Below the pieces are notes generated by a model that saw only the letters and a program-made list of their open reading frames with translations, was not told the DNA's origin and did not search any database. Of a stretch of 5,851 nt of DNA, positions 1-5,851 are shown piece by piece; positions within the stretch are counted from its first letter, which is position 1; each line of letters begins with the position of its first letter. Made by a program: the position numbers and the translations under genes. The stretch comes from Prolixibacteraceae bacterium (lineage in GTDB: Bacteria > Bacteroidota > Bacteroidia > Bacteroidales > Prolixibacteraceae), in NCBI GenBank assembly GCA_014380255.1, contig JACMKG010000346.1, forward strand, positions 1 to 5,851. The letters are read 5' to 3'.

Positions 1-24
1 GGGCTATCTTACGTTTTCAAAATT

Positions 25-61
25 ATAGACCTGACATAGACCTGACATAGGCCTAACATAG
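25..61. repeat. 11-bp tandem repeat, three copies
   Basis: Three consecutive 11-bp units are visible: ATAGACCTGAC at 25-35 and 36-46, then ATAGGCCTAAC at 47-57 with two changes, followed by a partial ATAG. The unit overlaps the left arm of the hairpin described at 40-90, so the array looks like local duplication of a hairpin arm. No coding frame stays open through it for more than about 15 codons from the window edge. Confidence 0.8.
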
Positions 62-90
62 AGTTTGTAGCTATGGCAGGTTATTTTTTA
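40..90 (+). terminator. Possible intrinsic terminator of an upstream plus-strand gene
   Basis: ACCTGACATAG (40-50) can pair with CTATGGCAGGT (71-81): 10 of 11 positions are complementary, with one A/G mismatch, around a 20-nt loop. A T-rich tail (TATTTTTTA, 82-90) follows directly. An identical left arm at 29-39 could pair instead, with a longer loop. A stem followed by a U-run fits a rho-independent terminator for a gene ending left of the window. The large loop and mismatch weaken the call, and the upstream gene cannot be seen. Confidence 0.4.
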
Positions 91-240
91 AAAGGAATCT
101 GTTGGAAGGATTTTGAATGATTCATCCGTATTATCCAATATGTTTTGTACCTAATCCCATACCGTTCAGGCCCCTTGCTCCATGCTGATTTTTAGTACAT
201 AGCTTTCCCAACATTTGCGTTTGATCGGGGAAATTAGAGA
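91..240. other. Intergenic stretch with no recognisable feature
   Basis: I see no open frame of useful length, no clear promoter box, no RNA gene and no repeat in this AT-rich stretch between the terminator-like hairpin and the heptamer run. It may hold the boundary between the neighbouring gene's downstream region and the REP/RAYT island, but nothing marks such a junction. Confidence 0.5.
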
Positions 241-268
241 ACGGAGACGGGAGAATGGGAAAAGGAGA
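241..268. repeat. Degenerate heptamer run (CGGGAGA-like)
   Basis: Four successive 7-mers read ACGGAGA, CGGGAGA, ATGGGAA and AAGGAGA, a purine-only pattern (apart from two C and one T) with 7-bp period. The run ends three bases before the first REP-like hairpin. It resembles the heptamer arrays at 4059-4158 in period but not in sequence. The copies are too diverged to exclude simple purine-rich low complexity. Confidence 0.45.
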
Positions 269-270
269 AA

Positions 271-302
271 GCCGCGTAGCGGTTACAATAGGATAGCAAA
301 AC
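271..302 (+). repeat. REP-like unit 1 (hairpin plus tail)
   Basis: Core CCGCGTAGCGG at 272-282 forms a 4-bp GC stem with a GTA triloop. The outer pair is G/T because the core is preceded by G. The tail (TACAATAGGATAG then CAAAAC) is the most diverged of the six and seems to have lost several bases relative to the TATGGTAGTAAC tail of other units. This is the outermost unit left of the transposase gene. Confidence 0.75.
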
Positions 303-324
303 GTGATTAGCCACTCCCTTTATT

Positions 325-355
325 AACCGCATAGCGGTGAAAGTATGGTAGTAAC
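325..355 (+). repeat. REP-like unit 2
   Basis: Core CCGCATAGCGG at 327-337 has an ATA loop, the only loop variant among six units; the stem is unchanged. An A before and T after the core extend the stem to 5 bp. The tail ends in the full TATGGTAGTAAC (344-355). The core starts 55 bp after that of unit 1. Confidence 0.8.
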
Positions 356-380
356 GATATCATCAGCCTTCCTTCTTTTT

Positions 381-411
381 AACCGCGTAGCGGTGGCATT
401 ATGGTAGTAAC
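381..411 (+). repeat. REP-like unit 3
   Basis: Core CCGCGTAGCGG at 383-393, flanked by A and T to give a 5-bp stem, with tail TATGGTAGTAAC at 400-411. The core starts 56 bp after that of unit 2. The bases after the tail (AGCAAAAC) resemble those after unit 1, so conservation may extend slightly past the 31-bp unit in some copies. Confidence 0.85.
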
Positions 412-435
412 AGCAAAACCCACAACACAGCTCGA

Positions 436-466
436 AGCCGCGTAGCGGTGACAATATGGTGATCAC
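436..466 (+). repeat. REP-like unit 4 (inner left)
   Basis: Core CCGCGTAGCGG at 438-448, preceded by AG as in units 1 and 5. The tail starts TATGGT but diverges to GATCAC where others read AGTAAC. The core starts 55 bp after that of unit 3. It lies 55 bp beyond the stop codon of the minus-strand transposase gene, so its hairpin would be in the 3' end of that transcript and might stabilise or end it. Confidence 0.8.
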
Positions 467-493
467 AGTAATGAAATAATTATCTCGATTTTC

Positions 494-509
494 AACCGCA
501 TTGACTAAC
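494..509 (+). repeat. Possible decayed fifth REP-like unit
   Basis: AACCGCATTGACTAAC begins with the same AACCGC as units 2 and 3 and ends in TAAC, and its CCGC starts 58 bp after that of unit 4, near the array's 55-56 bp phase. The second stem arm (GCGG) is absent, so no hairpin can form. It may be a unit with an internal deletion or a coincidence; the phase is the main reason to list it. Confidence 0.3.
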
Positions 510-520
510 CCTATTTCCTT

Positions 521-982
521 TCAATCGTAGAAATCAAAAATATACCTTTCATCATATTCCATTTCAAATTTTCTTAACATCTCCCAATACTCCTCCCTGA
601 ACGTTTGTATTTGATGATGACTCTCCTGGTTCATTATATATTGAATTACATGATCTCGTTGACTTCGGGAATAGGTGAACCCGCTATATCCACGTTGCCA
701 TTCAAATCGACCCTTTACAAAATGATTCGAATTGATCCATTTGGAAGAATTGGATTTAACGATCTCTAAAACATCACACAATGGTGTAGTTGGGTGCAAT
801 TCAAAGAAAATGTGAACATGGTTTTTGTAACCATTCACCGCTAACGGATATTGTTTGATGTTTCTCAAAATGCCGGCGATATATTCAAATAACTGGGGTC
901 TGAAATTCGAGGTAAGGATATTATCCCTTCCATTTACTGCGAAAACAGTTTGAACATTGAGCTGGGTGTAGGTATTAGCCAT
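521..982 (-). CDS. REP-associated tyrosine transposase (RAYT), Y1/HUH family
   Basis: This complete 153-residue protein belongs to the IS200/IS605 TnpA-like Y1 transposase family, single-strand DNA endonucleases that use one tyrosine. Visible catalytic features are the HUH pair H55-V56-H57 followed by IFF, and the C-terminal helix VIQYIMNQESHH, where Y115 is the expected nucleophile and Q119, four residues later, the expected third metal ligand. Length is normal for the single-domain family. The start at 982 (MANTYTQ) matches the usual N-terminus; no Shine-Dalgarno is seen. No TnpB or accessory gene is adjacent, and REP-like hairpins lie on both sides in opposite orientation, which fits a domesticated RAYT better than a mobile IS200 copy. 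Expected role from the family: binding and nicking single-stranded REP hairpins. Activity on these particular repeats is inferred from proximity. Confidence 0.88.
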   Translation of the reverse strand: MANTYTQLNVQTVFAVNGRDNILTSNFRPQLFEYIAGILRNIKQYPLAVNGYKNHVHIFFELHPTTPLCDVLEIVKSNSSKWINSNHFVKGRFEWQRGYSGFTYSRSQRDHVIQYIMNQESHHQIQTFREEYWEMLRKFEMEYDERYIFDFYD

Positions 983-1124
983 AACAGGTTGGAAATGAAA
1001 GTTTGATATTAAATTTAATGAAATTGCTGGAATAAAAGTTGCTGAAACGAAACAAGGTTTATGTATTTGATAAAAATATTTTTCTGTTTCGTGACTAAAT
1101 ATCAGTATCCTCTATTCTTCCAGG
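983..1124. promoter_or_regulatory. Presumed promoter region of the RAYT gene, with an inverted repeat
   Basis: This AT-rich gap precedes the minus-strand RAYT start and must hold its promoter unless transcription enters from further right. ACGAAACA (1047-1054) and TGTTTCGT (1085-1092) form a perfect 8-bp inverted repeat separated by 30 bp, which could be an operator or a long-loop hairpin in the leader. On the minus strand I found no exact TA-nn-TTTG box, so the promoter is not located. Confidence 0.35.
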
Positions 1125-1151
1125 CTACCATACTATCACCGCTACGCGGCT
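1125..1151 (-). repeat. REP-like unit 5 (inner right, inverted)
   Basis: On the minus strand this reads AGCCGC-GTA-GCGGT followed by a tail containing TATGGTAG; the plus-strand core CCGCTACGCGG is at 1139-1149. Like unit 4, the inner unit on the other side, it has G before the core and a tail that diverges after GGTAG or GGT. Its tail points toward the RAYT gene, as do those of the left units. Confidence 0.8.
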
Positions 1152-1175
1152 CAAGGATTCATTGACAATCATCTT

Positions 1176-1206
1176 GTTACTACCATACTGTCACCGCTAC
1201 GCGGTT
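1176..1206 (-). repeat. REP-like unit 6 (outer right, inverted)
   Basis: On the minus strand it reads AACCGC-GTA-GCGGT and then a tail ending TATGGTAGTAAC, close to unit 3; the plus-strand core is at 1194-1204. The core lies exactly 55 bp from that of unit 5, the same interval as in the left array. It ends 89 bp before the cutC start. Confidence 0.85.
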
Positions 1207-1295
1207 GAAGATGGACAATATAAATCAAGCAAATTTTCAAAAACCTAAACTTATCAACCTTCATTTAAAATCTTTTTTGCTTCTTTTGTACTGAA

Positions 1296-1928
1296 ATGAA
1301 GACAACTAATCAATCCTTACTATTTGAAGCCTGTGTAGATACACTGGAAAATTCGCTCATGGCTGAACAGCTTGGAGCACATCGTATTGAACTCTGTTCT
1401 GCCCTGGAACTGGATGGATTAACTCCTTCCCGGGAATTGACTCTGCAGTGTCTTCAGCAATGTTCGATTCCTGTCATGGCGATGGTACGGCCTCGTGGAG
1501 GTGACTTTGTTTATTCAGAGCCGGAGATCAGACAAATGGAATCGGAGATTGACTTTTTTAAAAAGGCTGGAGTTGCAGGCGTCGTATTTGGCTTACTGAC
1601 CCCGGAAGGCGTCATTGACAAGCAGAATACCCGCCGGCTGGCAAAGTTAGCTTACCCGTTGGACGTTACTTTCCACAAGGCTATTGATGATACAGTGGAC
1701 ATTATTCATGCTTTCAAAGAACTGAATGCCATTGAAGGCATTACCCGTGTTTTAAGCTCCGGAGGGCATCCTACCGCATGGGATGGACGTGAAATCCTAA
1801 AACAAATGCAGCAATTACCAGAACGAAATATCACCATTATCGCTGCAGGAAAGATAAATTCAGCAAACAGAAATAGGATCGCTGAATACACCAGCATCAG
1901 CGAATTACATGGTAAACAAATCGTTTAG
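1296..1928 (+). CDS. cutC: CutC family protein (copper homeostasis annotation), TIM barrel
   Basis: The 210-residue product carries the CutC signature in order: FEACVDT (10-16), GAHRIELCSAL (27-37), GLTPS (41-45), MVRPRGGDFVYSE (63-75), GVVFGLL (95-101), TFHKAID (125-131), RVLSSGG (151-157) and a terminal ELH (203-205). The family is a cytosolic TIM barrel historically linked to copper tolerance in Escherichia coli; part of that phenotype was later assigned to a small RNA (MicL) encoded at the 3' end of cutC there, so the biochemical role is uncertain. Two oddities: the usual glycine-rich turn before IN reads AAGK (183-186) instead of the expected GGG-type sequence, and the protein is shorter than the roughly 248-residue E. 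coli protein, ending soon after the conserved H205. No convincing TA-nn-TTTG box or Shine-Dalgarno precedes it; the closest, TTCTTTTG (1281-1288), is imperfect and very near the ATG. No other copper gene is nearby. Confidence 0.9.
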   Translation: MKTTNQSLLFEACVDTLENSLMAEQLGAHRIELCSALELDGLTPSRELTLQCLQQCSIPVMAMVRPRGGDFVYSEPEIRQMESEIDFFKKAGVAGVVFGLLTPEGVIDKQNTRRLAKLAYPLDVTFHKAIDDTVDIIHAFKELNAIEGITRVLSSGGHPTAWDGREILKQMQQLPERNITIIAAGKINSANRNRIAEYTSISELHGKQIV

Positions 1929-2081
1929 CAGTGGTTTATACAATTTCTTCCTTTAATAGGTTTTATCAAATCCGAGCTAATTTAAATGAATGTAATGATG
2001 ATTGCTATTGGCAGAATGTTTAAACAATGAACAACCTGTAAGCCGGGCTGCTTGATGCATGCGTGATCCAAATGTTTCTTG

Positions 2082-2089
2082 TATCTTTG
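2082..2089 (+). promoter_or_regulatory. Bacteroidetes-type -7 promoter box of the first ABC-F gene
   Basis: TATCTTTG is an exact match to the TA-nn-TTTG consensus of Bacteroidetes primary promoters. Transcription would start at about 2095-2097, leaving a leader of roughly 12-14 nt before the ATG at 2109. No good -33 TTTG is seen at the usual spacing; the nearest TTG (2052-2054) is 27 bp upstream, which is long. The same box with the same following bases (GCANCC) occurs before the second ABC-F gene. Confidence 0.6.
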
Positions 2090-2108
2090 CATCCTCAATT
2101 TTAGCATT

Positions 2109-4052
2109 ATGATTTCGGTTGATCAGTTGGTAGTTAGTTTTGGTGGATTTGAACTTTTTAAAGGAATTTCGCTGCTTGTGAGTCCAAAGGACCGTATTGG
2201 TCTGGTGGGCAAAAACGGGGCAGGAAAATCTACCCTTCTTAAAATCCTGGCAGGGCAAAAGCAGCCTAACGAAGGAGTGGTATCGGTTCCCAATGATGTT
2301 CGCATCGGGTATTTACCTCAGCACATGGTGATTGTTGACGGTCGTACTGTTTTTGAAGAGGCAGTTACTTCCTTCGAGGAAATCCTAAAGCTGGAATCAA
2401 GGATAGAGGAAATCAATCATGAACTGGCCACACGCACCGATTACGAATCTGCAGAATACCATCGCCTGCTGGATCATGTAACCGAATTCAACGACCGCTT
2501 TCACATGTTGGGCGGCAATAACTTTGAAGCTGAAGTAGAGCGTACGCTTATGGGACTTGGGTTCCTGCGTTCTGACTTTAACCGTCAGACCTCTGAATTT
2601 AGCGGTGGATGGCGTATGCGCGTTGAACTGGCAAAGATATTGCTTAAACGACCGGATGTGTTTTTACTCGATGAGCCTACCAACCACCTGGACATTGAAT
2701 CCATTCAATGGTTGGAAGACTTTCTTAAAAACTATAACGGGGCCGTAGTGCTGGTATCGCATGACCGAGCATTCCTGGATGCAGTAACCAACCGGACCAT
2801 CGAAATTACCCTTGGGCGCATCTATGATTTCAAATCCAATTATTCTAAATACCTGATTTTAAGGAAAGATCTGAAAGAGCAGCAGATGGCAGCCTATATC
2901 AATCAGCAAAAAATGATTGAGGACACTGAAAAGTTCATAGCCCGGTTCCGTTACCAGGCCACTAAATCCATTCAGGTTCAGTCGCGTGTAAAGATGCTTG
3001 AACGCATCGAGCGCCTGGAGGTGGATGATGAAGACAACTCGGCGCTGCGGATAAAATTCCCCCCTGCCTTGCGTTCAGGAACAATTGTGGCCGAAGCCAA
3101 GGAACTTACCAAGAATTACGGTAAGCTGAATGTGCTCAATAAGATTGATATCATTATTGAAAGAGGTGAGAAAATAGCTTTCGTAGGGAAAAACGGGGAA
3201 GGGAAAACTACCCTTGCCCGTATTATCATGAATGAATTGGAATACGAAGGCGAGATGAAACTGGGGCACAACGTAAAGATAGGTTACTTTGCACAAGATC
3301 AGGCCAAACGCCTTAACCCCAACCTGACAGTATTCGAAACTATTGACCAAATTGCCGTGGGCGAGATCAGGACCAAGATTCGGAACATCCTGGGAGGATT
3401 CATGTTCTCAGGTGACGATGTTGATAAAAAAGTAGCCGTTCTATCCGGTGGGGAATGTTCACGCCTTGCCATGGTTAAACTGATGCTTGAGCCGGTTAAC
3501 CTGCTGGTATTGGATGAGCCAACCAACCACTTGGATATGAAGTCAAAGGAAATCCTTAAACAGGCTTTGATTGATTACGATGGAACAGTTATTGTAGTAT
3601 CCCACGACCGTGAATTTCTGGATGGACTGGTCAATTGTGTCTATGAATTCAAGGATAAAAAAGTCAAGCAACACCTGGGTGGCATCTACGATTTCCTTCG
3701 ACGCAAGAAGATGGAATCCATGAAAGAGCTGGAGAAAAAAGATACCCCTTCAACCGAGGAGGTGAAGGTTCAAAAGGTGGAAGAGACCGAGAAATACAGC
3801 TTTGAAGAGCGCAAGGAAATCAATAAGAATATCAGCCGGGTAGAAAAAACCATTGAAAAGACCGAACAGGAAATAGCTACTTTGGAAAAAATGATTGCCG
3901 ATATGGATAAGATGCTCTCTGAGACCGATGGCTCAGACCCTGATATTTTCAAACGATACGATCAACTAAAAAGAGAACTCGGGCAGAAGATGTACGAATG
4001 GGAAATTCTGCAGGAAGAGCAGGAAGGCCTGTTGCAGAAGAAAACCTGGTAG
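2109..4052 (+). CDS. ABC-F family ATPase, YheS/Uup-like
   Basis: The 647-residue protein has two ABC ATPase domains and no membrane segment, so it is an ABC-F translation factor type rather than a transporter. Domain 1: Walker A GKNGAGKST (34-42), signature FSGGW (164-168), Walker B LLDEPTNHLD with E189, switch H218. The interdomain P-site tRNA interaction motif (about 245-310) includes FIARFRYQATKSIQVQSR, the pattern of YheS-like proteins. Domain 2: Walker A GKNGEGKTT (360-368), signature LSGGE (445-449), Walker B with E470, switch H499. A charged linker and C-terminal coiled coil (about 565-645) follow. All catalytic residues are present in both sites. The family binds ribosomes with the interdomain motif reaching toward the peptidyl-transferase centre; the exact role here is unknown. 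The ATG at 2109 is chosen because the frame's upstream TTG (2079) precedes the promoter box and the fold starts at MISVDQL. Confidence 0.93.
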   Translation: MISVDQLVVSFGGFELFKGISLLVSPKDRIGLVGKNGAGKSTLLKILAGQKQPNEGVVSVPNDVRIGYLPQHMVIVDGRTVFEEAVTSFEEILKLESRIEEINHELATRTDYESAEYHRLLDHVTEFNDRFHMLGGNNFEAEVERTLMGLGFLRSDFNRQTSEFSGGWRMRVELAKILLKRPDVFLLDEPTNHLDIESIQWLEDFLKNYNGAVVLVSHDRAFLDAVTNRTIEITLGRIYDFKSNYSKYLILRKDLKEQQMAAYINQQKMIEDTEKFIARFRYQATKSIQVQSRVKMLERIERLEVDDEDNSALRIKFPPALRSGTIVAEAKELTKNYGKLNVLNKIDIIIERGEKIAFVGKNGEGKTTLARIIMNELEYEGEMKLGHNVKIGYFAQDQAKRLNPNLTVFETIDQIAVGEIRTKIRNILGGFMFSGDDVDKKVAVLSGGECSRLAMVKLMLEPVNLLVLDEPTNHLDMKSKEILKQALIDYDGTVIVVSHDREFLDGLVNCVYEFKDKKVKQHLGGIYDFLRRKKMESMKELEKKDTPSTEEVKVQKVEETEKYSFEERKEINKNISRVEKTIEKTEQEIATLEKMIADMDKMLSETDGSDPDIFKRYDQLKRELGQKMYEWEILQEEQEGLLQKKTW

Positions 4053-4058
4053 GAAAAG

Positions 4059-4158
4059 CAGGGGGCAGGGGGCAGGGAGCATGGATCAGTGATCAGTGAT
4101 CAATATTCAGTCCTTCAGCGCTTTGAACTTTAAACATTAAACATTGAATATTAAATTC
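4059..4158. repeat. Three successive 7-bp tandem-repeat families
   Basis: In the gap after the first ABC-F gene, three different heptamers repeat one after another: CAGGGGG (4059-4065, 4066-4072, then a CAGGGAG copy at 4073-4079), GATCAGT (4084-4090, 4091-4097, then GATCAAT 4098-4104), and TAAACAT (4131-4137, 4138-4144, then TGAATAT and TAAATTC to 4158). Each block starts with exact copies and decays. The shared 7-bp period with unrelated sequences recalls heptanucleotide short tandem repeats of cyanobacterial genomes. The TAAACAT block ends 25 bp before the rlmB start. Confidence 0.75.
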
Positions 4159-4183
4159 AACAATAAATCATCATTAACCACAT

Positions 4184-4954
4184 ATGTACAACAACAAACA
4201 AGATAAGCCTGCCGATGATCTGATCTTTGGCATCCGCGCTGTAATTGAAGCCATTCAGGCAGGTAAAGAAATCGATAAAGTCCTTATCAAGAAAGGATTG
4301 ATTGGTGATTTATTTAAAGAGATGTTTGACCTTATTCGTATACGTCAGATAGCTTTTCAGTATGTGCCCATCGAAAAGATCAACCGCATATCGCGTAAAA
4401 ACCACCAGGGCGTACTGGCATTTGTTTCACCCGTTGCCCTCCAAAGGATTGAGGATATAATCCCGACCATCTACGAGGAAGGCAAAACTCCCTTGATATT
4501 GCTACTTGACCAGGTAACCGATGTGCGTAATTTCGGGGCCATCGTACGGTCAGCCGAATGCGCTGGAGTACAGGCCATAGTTATTCCCGATAAAGGTTCC
4601 GCACGCATCAATGCCGATGCCGTAAAGACCTCGGCCGGGGCTTTGCACTTGGTACCGATATGCCGCACCAGGAGCATGAAGGAAACAATCTCATTCTTGA
4701 AAGAATCAGGCCTAAAGATGATTGCAGCTACTGAAAAGGCAACGGAAGTTTATACCAATGCCGATCTCACAGGCCCAATGGCCATCATCATGGGTTCGGA
4801 AGATACAGGGATAGATCCACGACTGTTGGCACTGGCTGATCAACACGTGAAGATACCCATCCTTGGCAAGATTGAATCTCTCAATGTATCGGTTGCAGCC
4901 GGCTTGCTGATTTACGAAGTAGTGAGACAACGGGGATTGACAGAGATTATTTAA
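4184..4954 (+). CDS. rlmB: 23S rRNA (guanosine-2'-O-)-methyltransferase, RlmB-like (SpoU/TrmH family)
   Basis: This 256-residue protein has the two-part RlmB design. An N-terminal substrate-binding domain (about 12-85) opens with the typical LIFGIRAVIEAI and includes KNHQGVLAFVSP. A C-terminal SPOUT knot domain (about 103-256) carries the three SpoU motifs: motif 1 DQVTDVRNFGAIVRSAE with N116 and the catalytic R122; motif 2 IIMGSEDTGI with E206; motif 3 IPILGKIESLNVSVA with N234 and S236. RlmB uses S-adenosylmethionine to methylate the 2'-O of G2251 (E. coli numbering) in the P loop of 23S rRNA and works as a dimer. Length fits the family (E. coli about 243). The precise target is inferred; other TrmH-family members share these motifs, but the N-terminal domain favours RlmB. 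No clear promoter box or Shine-Dalgarno precedes ATG 4184. It lies between two ABC-F genes, all on one strand. Confidence 0.9.
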   Translation: MYNNKQDKPADDLIFGIRAVIEAIQAGKEIDKVLIKKGLIGDLFKEMFDLIRIRQIAFQYVPIEKINRISRKNHQGVLAFVSPVALQRIEDIIPTIYEEGKTPLILLLDQVTDVRNFGAIVRSAECAGVQAIVIPDKGSARINADAVKTSAGALHLVPICRTRSMKETISFLKESGLKMIAATEKATEVYTNADLTGPMAIIMGSEDTGIDPRLLALADQHVKIPILGKIESLNVSVAAGLLIYEVVRQRGLTEII

Positions 4955-4999
4955 GATAAAACCTTCAGGTTGCTACCAAAGAAGTCAATCACATGATCT

Positions 5000-5014
5000 T
5001 TAATAATTTATTAA
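5000..5014. repeat. AT-only palindrome between rlmB and the second ABC-F gene
   Basis: TTAATAA-T-TTATTAA is a perfect 7-bp inverted repeat around one base, made only of A and T. It sits 46 bp after the rlmB stop and 33 bp before the next promoter box. It could be a weak terminator element or an AT-rich upstream promoter region; composition alone makes such palindromes common. A tiny AACC-TTCA-GGTT hairpin near 4961-4972 lacks a T-run. Confidence 0.3.
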
Positions 5015-5046
5015 TTTAAGATAATCGCTCAATGCAAAGATAATAT

Positions 5047-5054
5047 TACCTTTG
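5047..5054 (+). promoter_or_regulatory. Bacteroidetes-type -7 promoter box of the second ABC-F gene
   Basis: TACCTTTG matches TA-nn-TTTG exactly and is followed by GCAGCC, close to the GCATCC after the box at 2082-2089. Predicted transcription start is about 5060-5062, giving a short A/T-rich leader of about 28 nt before ATG 5089. No canonical -33 element is obvious at the expected distance. It implies that the downstream gene is transcribed separately from rlmB. Confidence 0.6.
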
Positions 5055-5076
5055 CAGCCCTTAATTTAGAAGATAA

Positions 5077-5851
<775 letters not shown>

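Noticed and set aside
271..466. CRISPR array: about 31-bp repeats with 24-28 bp unique spacers at constant spacing
   Set aside because: The repeats differ from one another in loop and tail, the same family recurs inverted beyond the transposase gene, there is no leader or cas gene, and spacers are shorter than usual. A REP-type family explains all of this better.
271..1206. Intact mobile IS200/IS605 insertion sequence
   Set aside because: No single pair of left-end and right-end hairpins with cleavage sites is seen, no tnpB is present, and multiple repeats lie on each side. A domesticated RAYT with REP arrays fits better, though mobility cannot be excluded.
1706..1897. Minus-strand open frame inside cutC
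   Set aside because: It overlaps a well-supported gene in another frame and its translation resembles no family; treated as a shadow, as are the other short frames inside the ABC-F and rlmB genes.
1929..2081. Terminator or small RNA between cutC and the ABC-F gene
   Set aside because: Only a small AGCC-G-GGCT hairpin without a T-run (around 2041-2049) is visible; nothing supports a named element.
1977..2258. Minus-strand 93-codon open frame across the cutC/ABC-F gap
   Set aside because: It runs into the 5' end of the ABC-F gene on the opposite strand, covers that gene's promoter box, and shows no recognisable motif.
2109..4052. ABC transporter ATPase or antibiotic-resistance ABC-F protein
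   Set aside because: There is no transmembrane partner, so it is not a transporter. The interdomain linker resembles housekeeping YheS-like proteins, not the long linkers of resistance ABC-F proteins; resistance cannot be read from the sequence.

Overview
The window reads as Bacteroidota (Bacteroidetes) chromosome, probably Bacteroidales-like. Three things point there. Two genes follow a near-identical TA-nn-TTTG promoter box of the kind used by the Bacteroidetes primary sigma factor. No gene has a clear Shine-Dalgarno sequence. The protein variants (CutC, RlmB, two ABC-F ATPases, a short Y1 transposase-like protein) look like members from that phylum. The assignment is inference; no marker gene such as rRNA is present.

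Layout. Positions 1-520 hold no gene. They contain a short 11-bp tandem repeat with a terminator-like hairpin (25-90), an unremarkable stretch (91-240), a degenerate heptamer run (241-268) and four hairpin-forming REP-like units at 55-56 bp intervals (271-466). Positions 521-982 (minus strand) encode a complete REP-associated tyrosine transposase (RAYT, Y1/HUH family). Two more REP-like units follow in inverted orientation (1125-1206), again 55 bp apart. Positions about 271-1206 therefore form a self-contained REP/RAYT island.

From 1296 onward all genes are on the plus strand and look like housekeeping genes: cutC-family TIM barrel (1296-1928), a YheS/Uup-like ABC-F ATPase (2109-4052), a SpoU/TrmH-family 23S rRNA methyltransferase resembling RlmB (4184-4954), and the N-terminal third to half of a second, YbiT-like ABC-F ATPase that runs off the window (5089-5851). 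The 131-bp gap before rlmB contains three consecutive 7-bp tandem-repeat families.

How the genes relate. The right half is translation-themed: two different ABC-F proteins, which act on the ribosome near the peptidyl-transferase centre, flank an enzyme that methylates the P loop of 23S rRNA. Each ABC-F gene has its own promoter box, so they are probably neighbours rather than one operon. The left half is a domesticated-transposase system whose likely substrates, the REP hairpins, lie beside it. That island is the most interesting part of the window. RAYT/REP systems are a known class, so the novelty lies in this particular repeat family, its fixed spacing and its mirrored layout rather than in a wholly new system.
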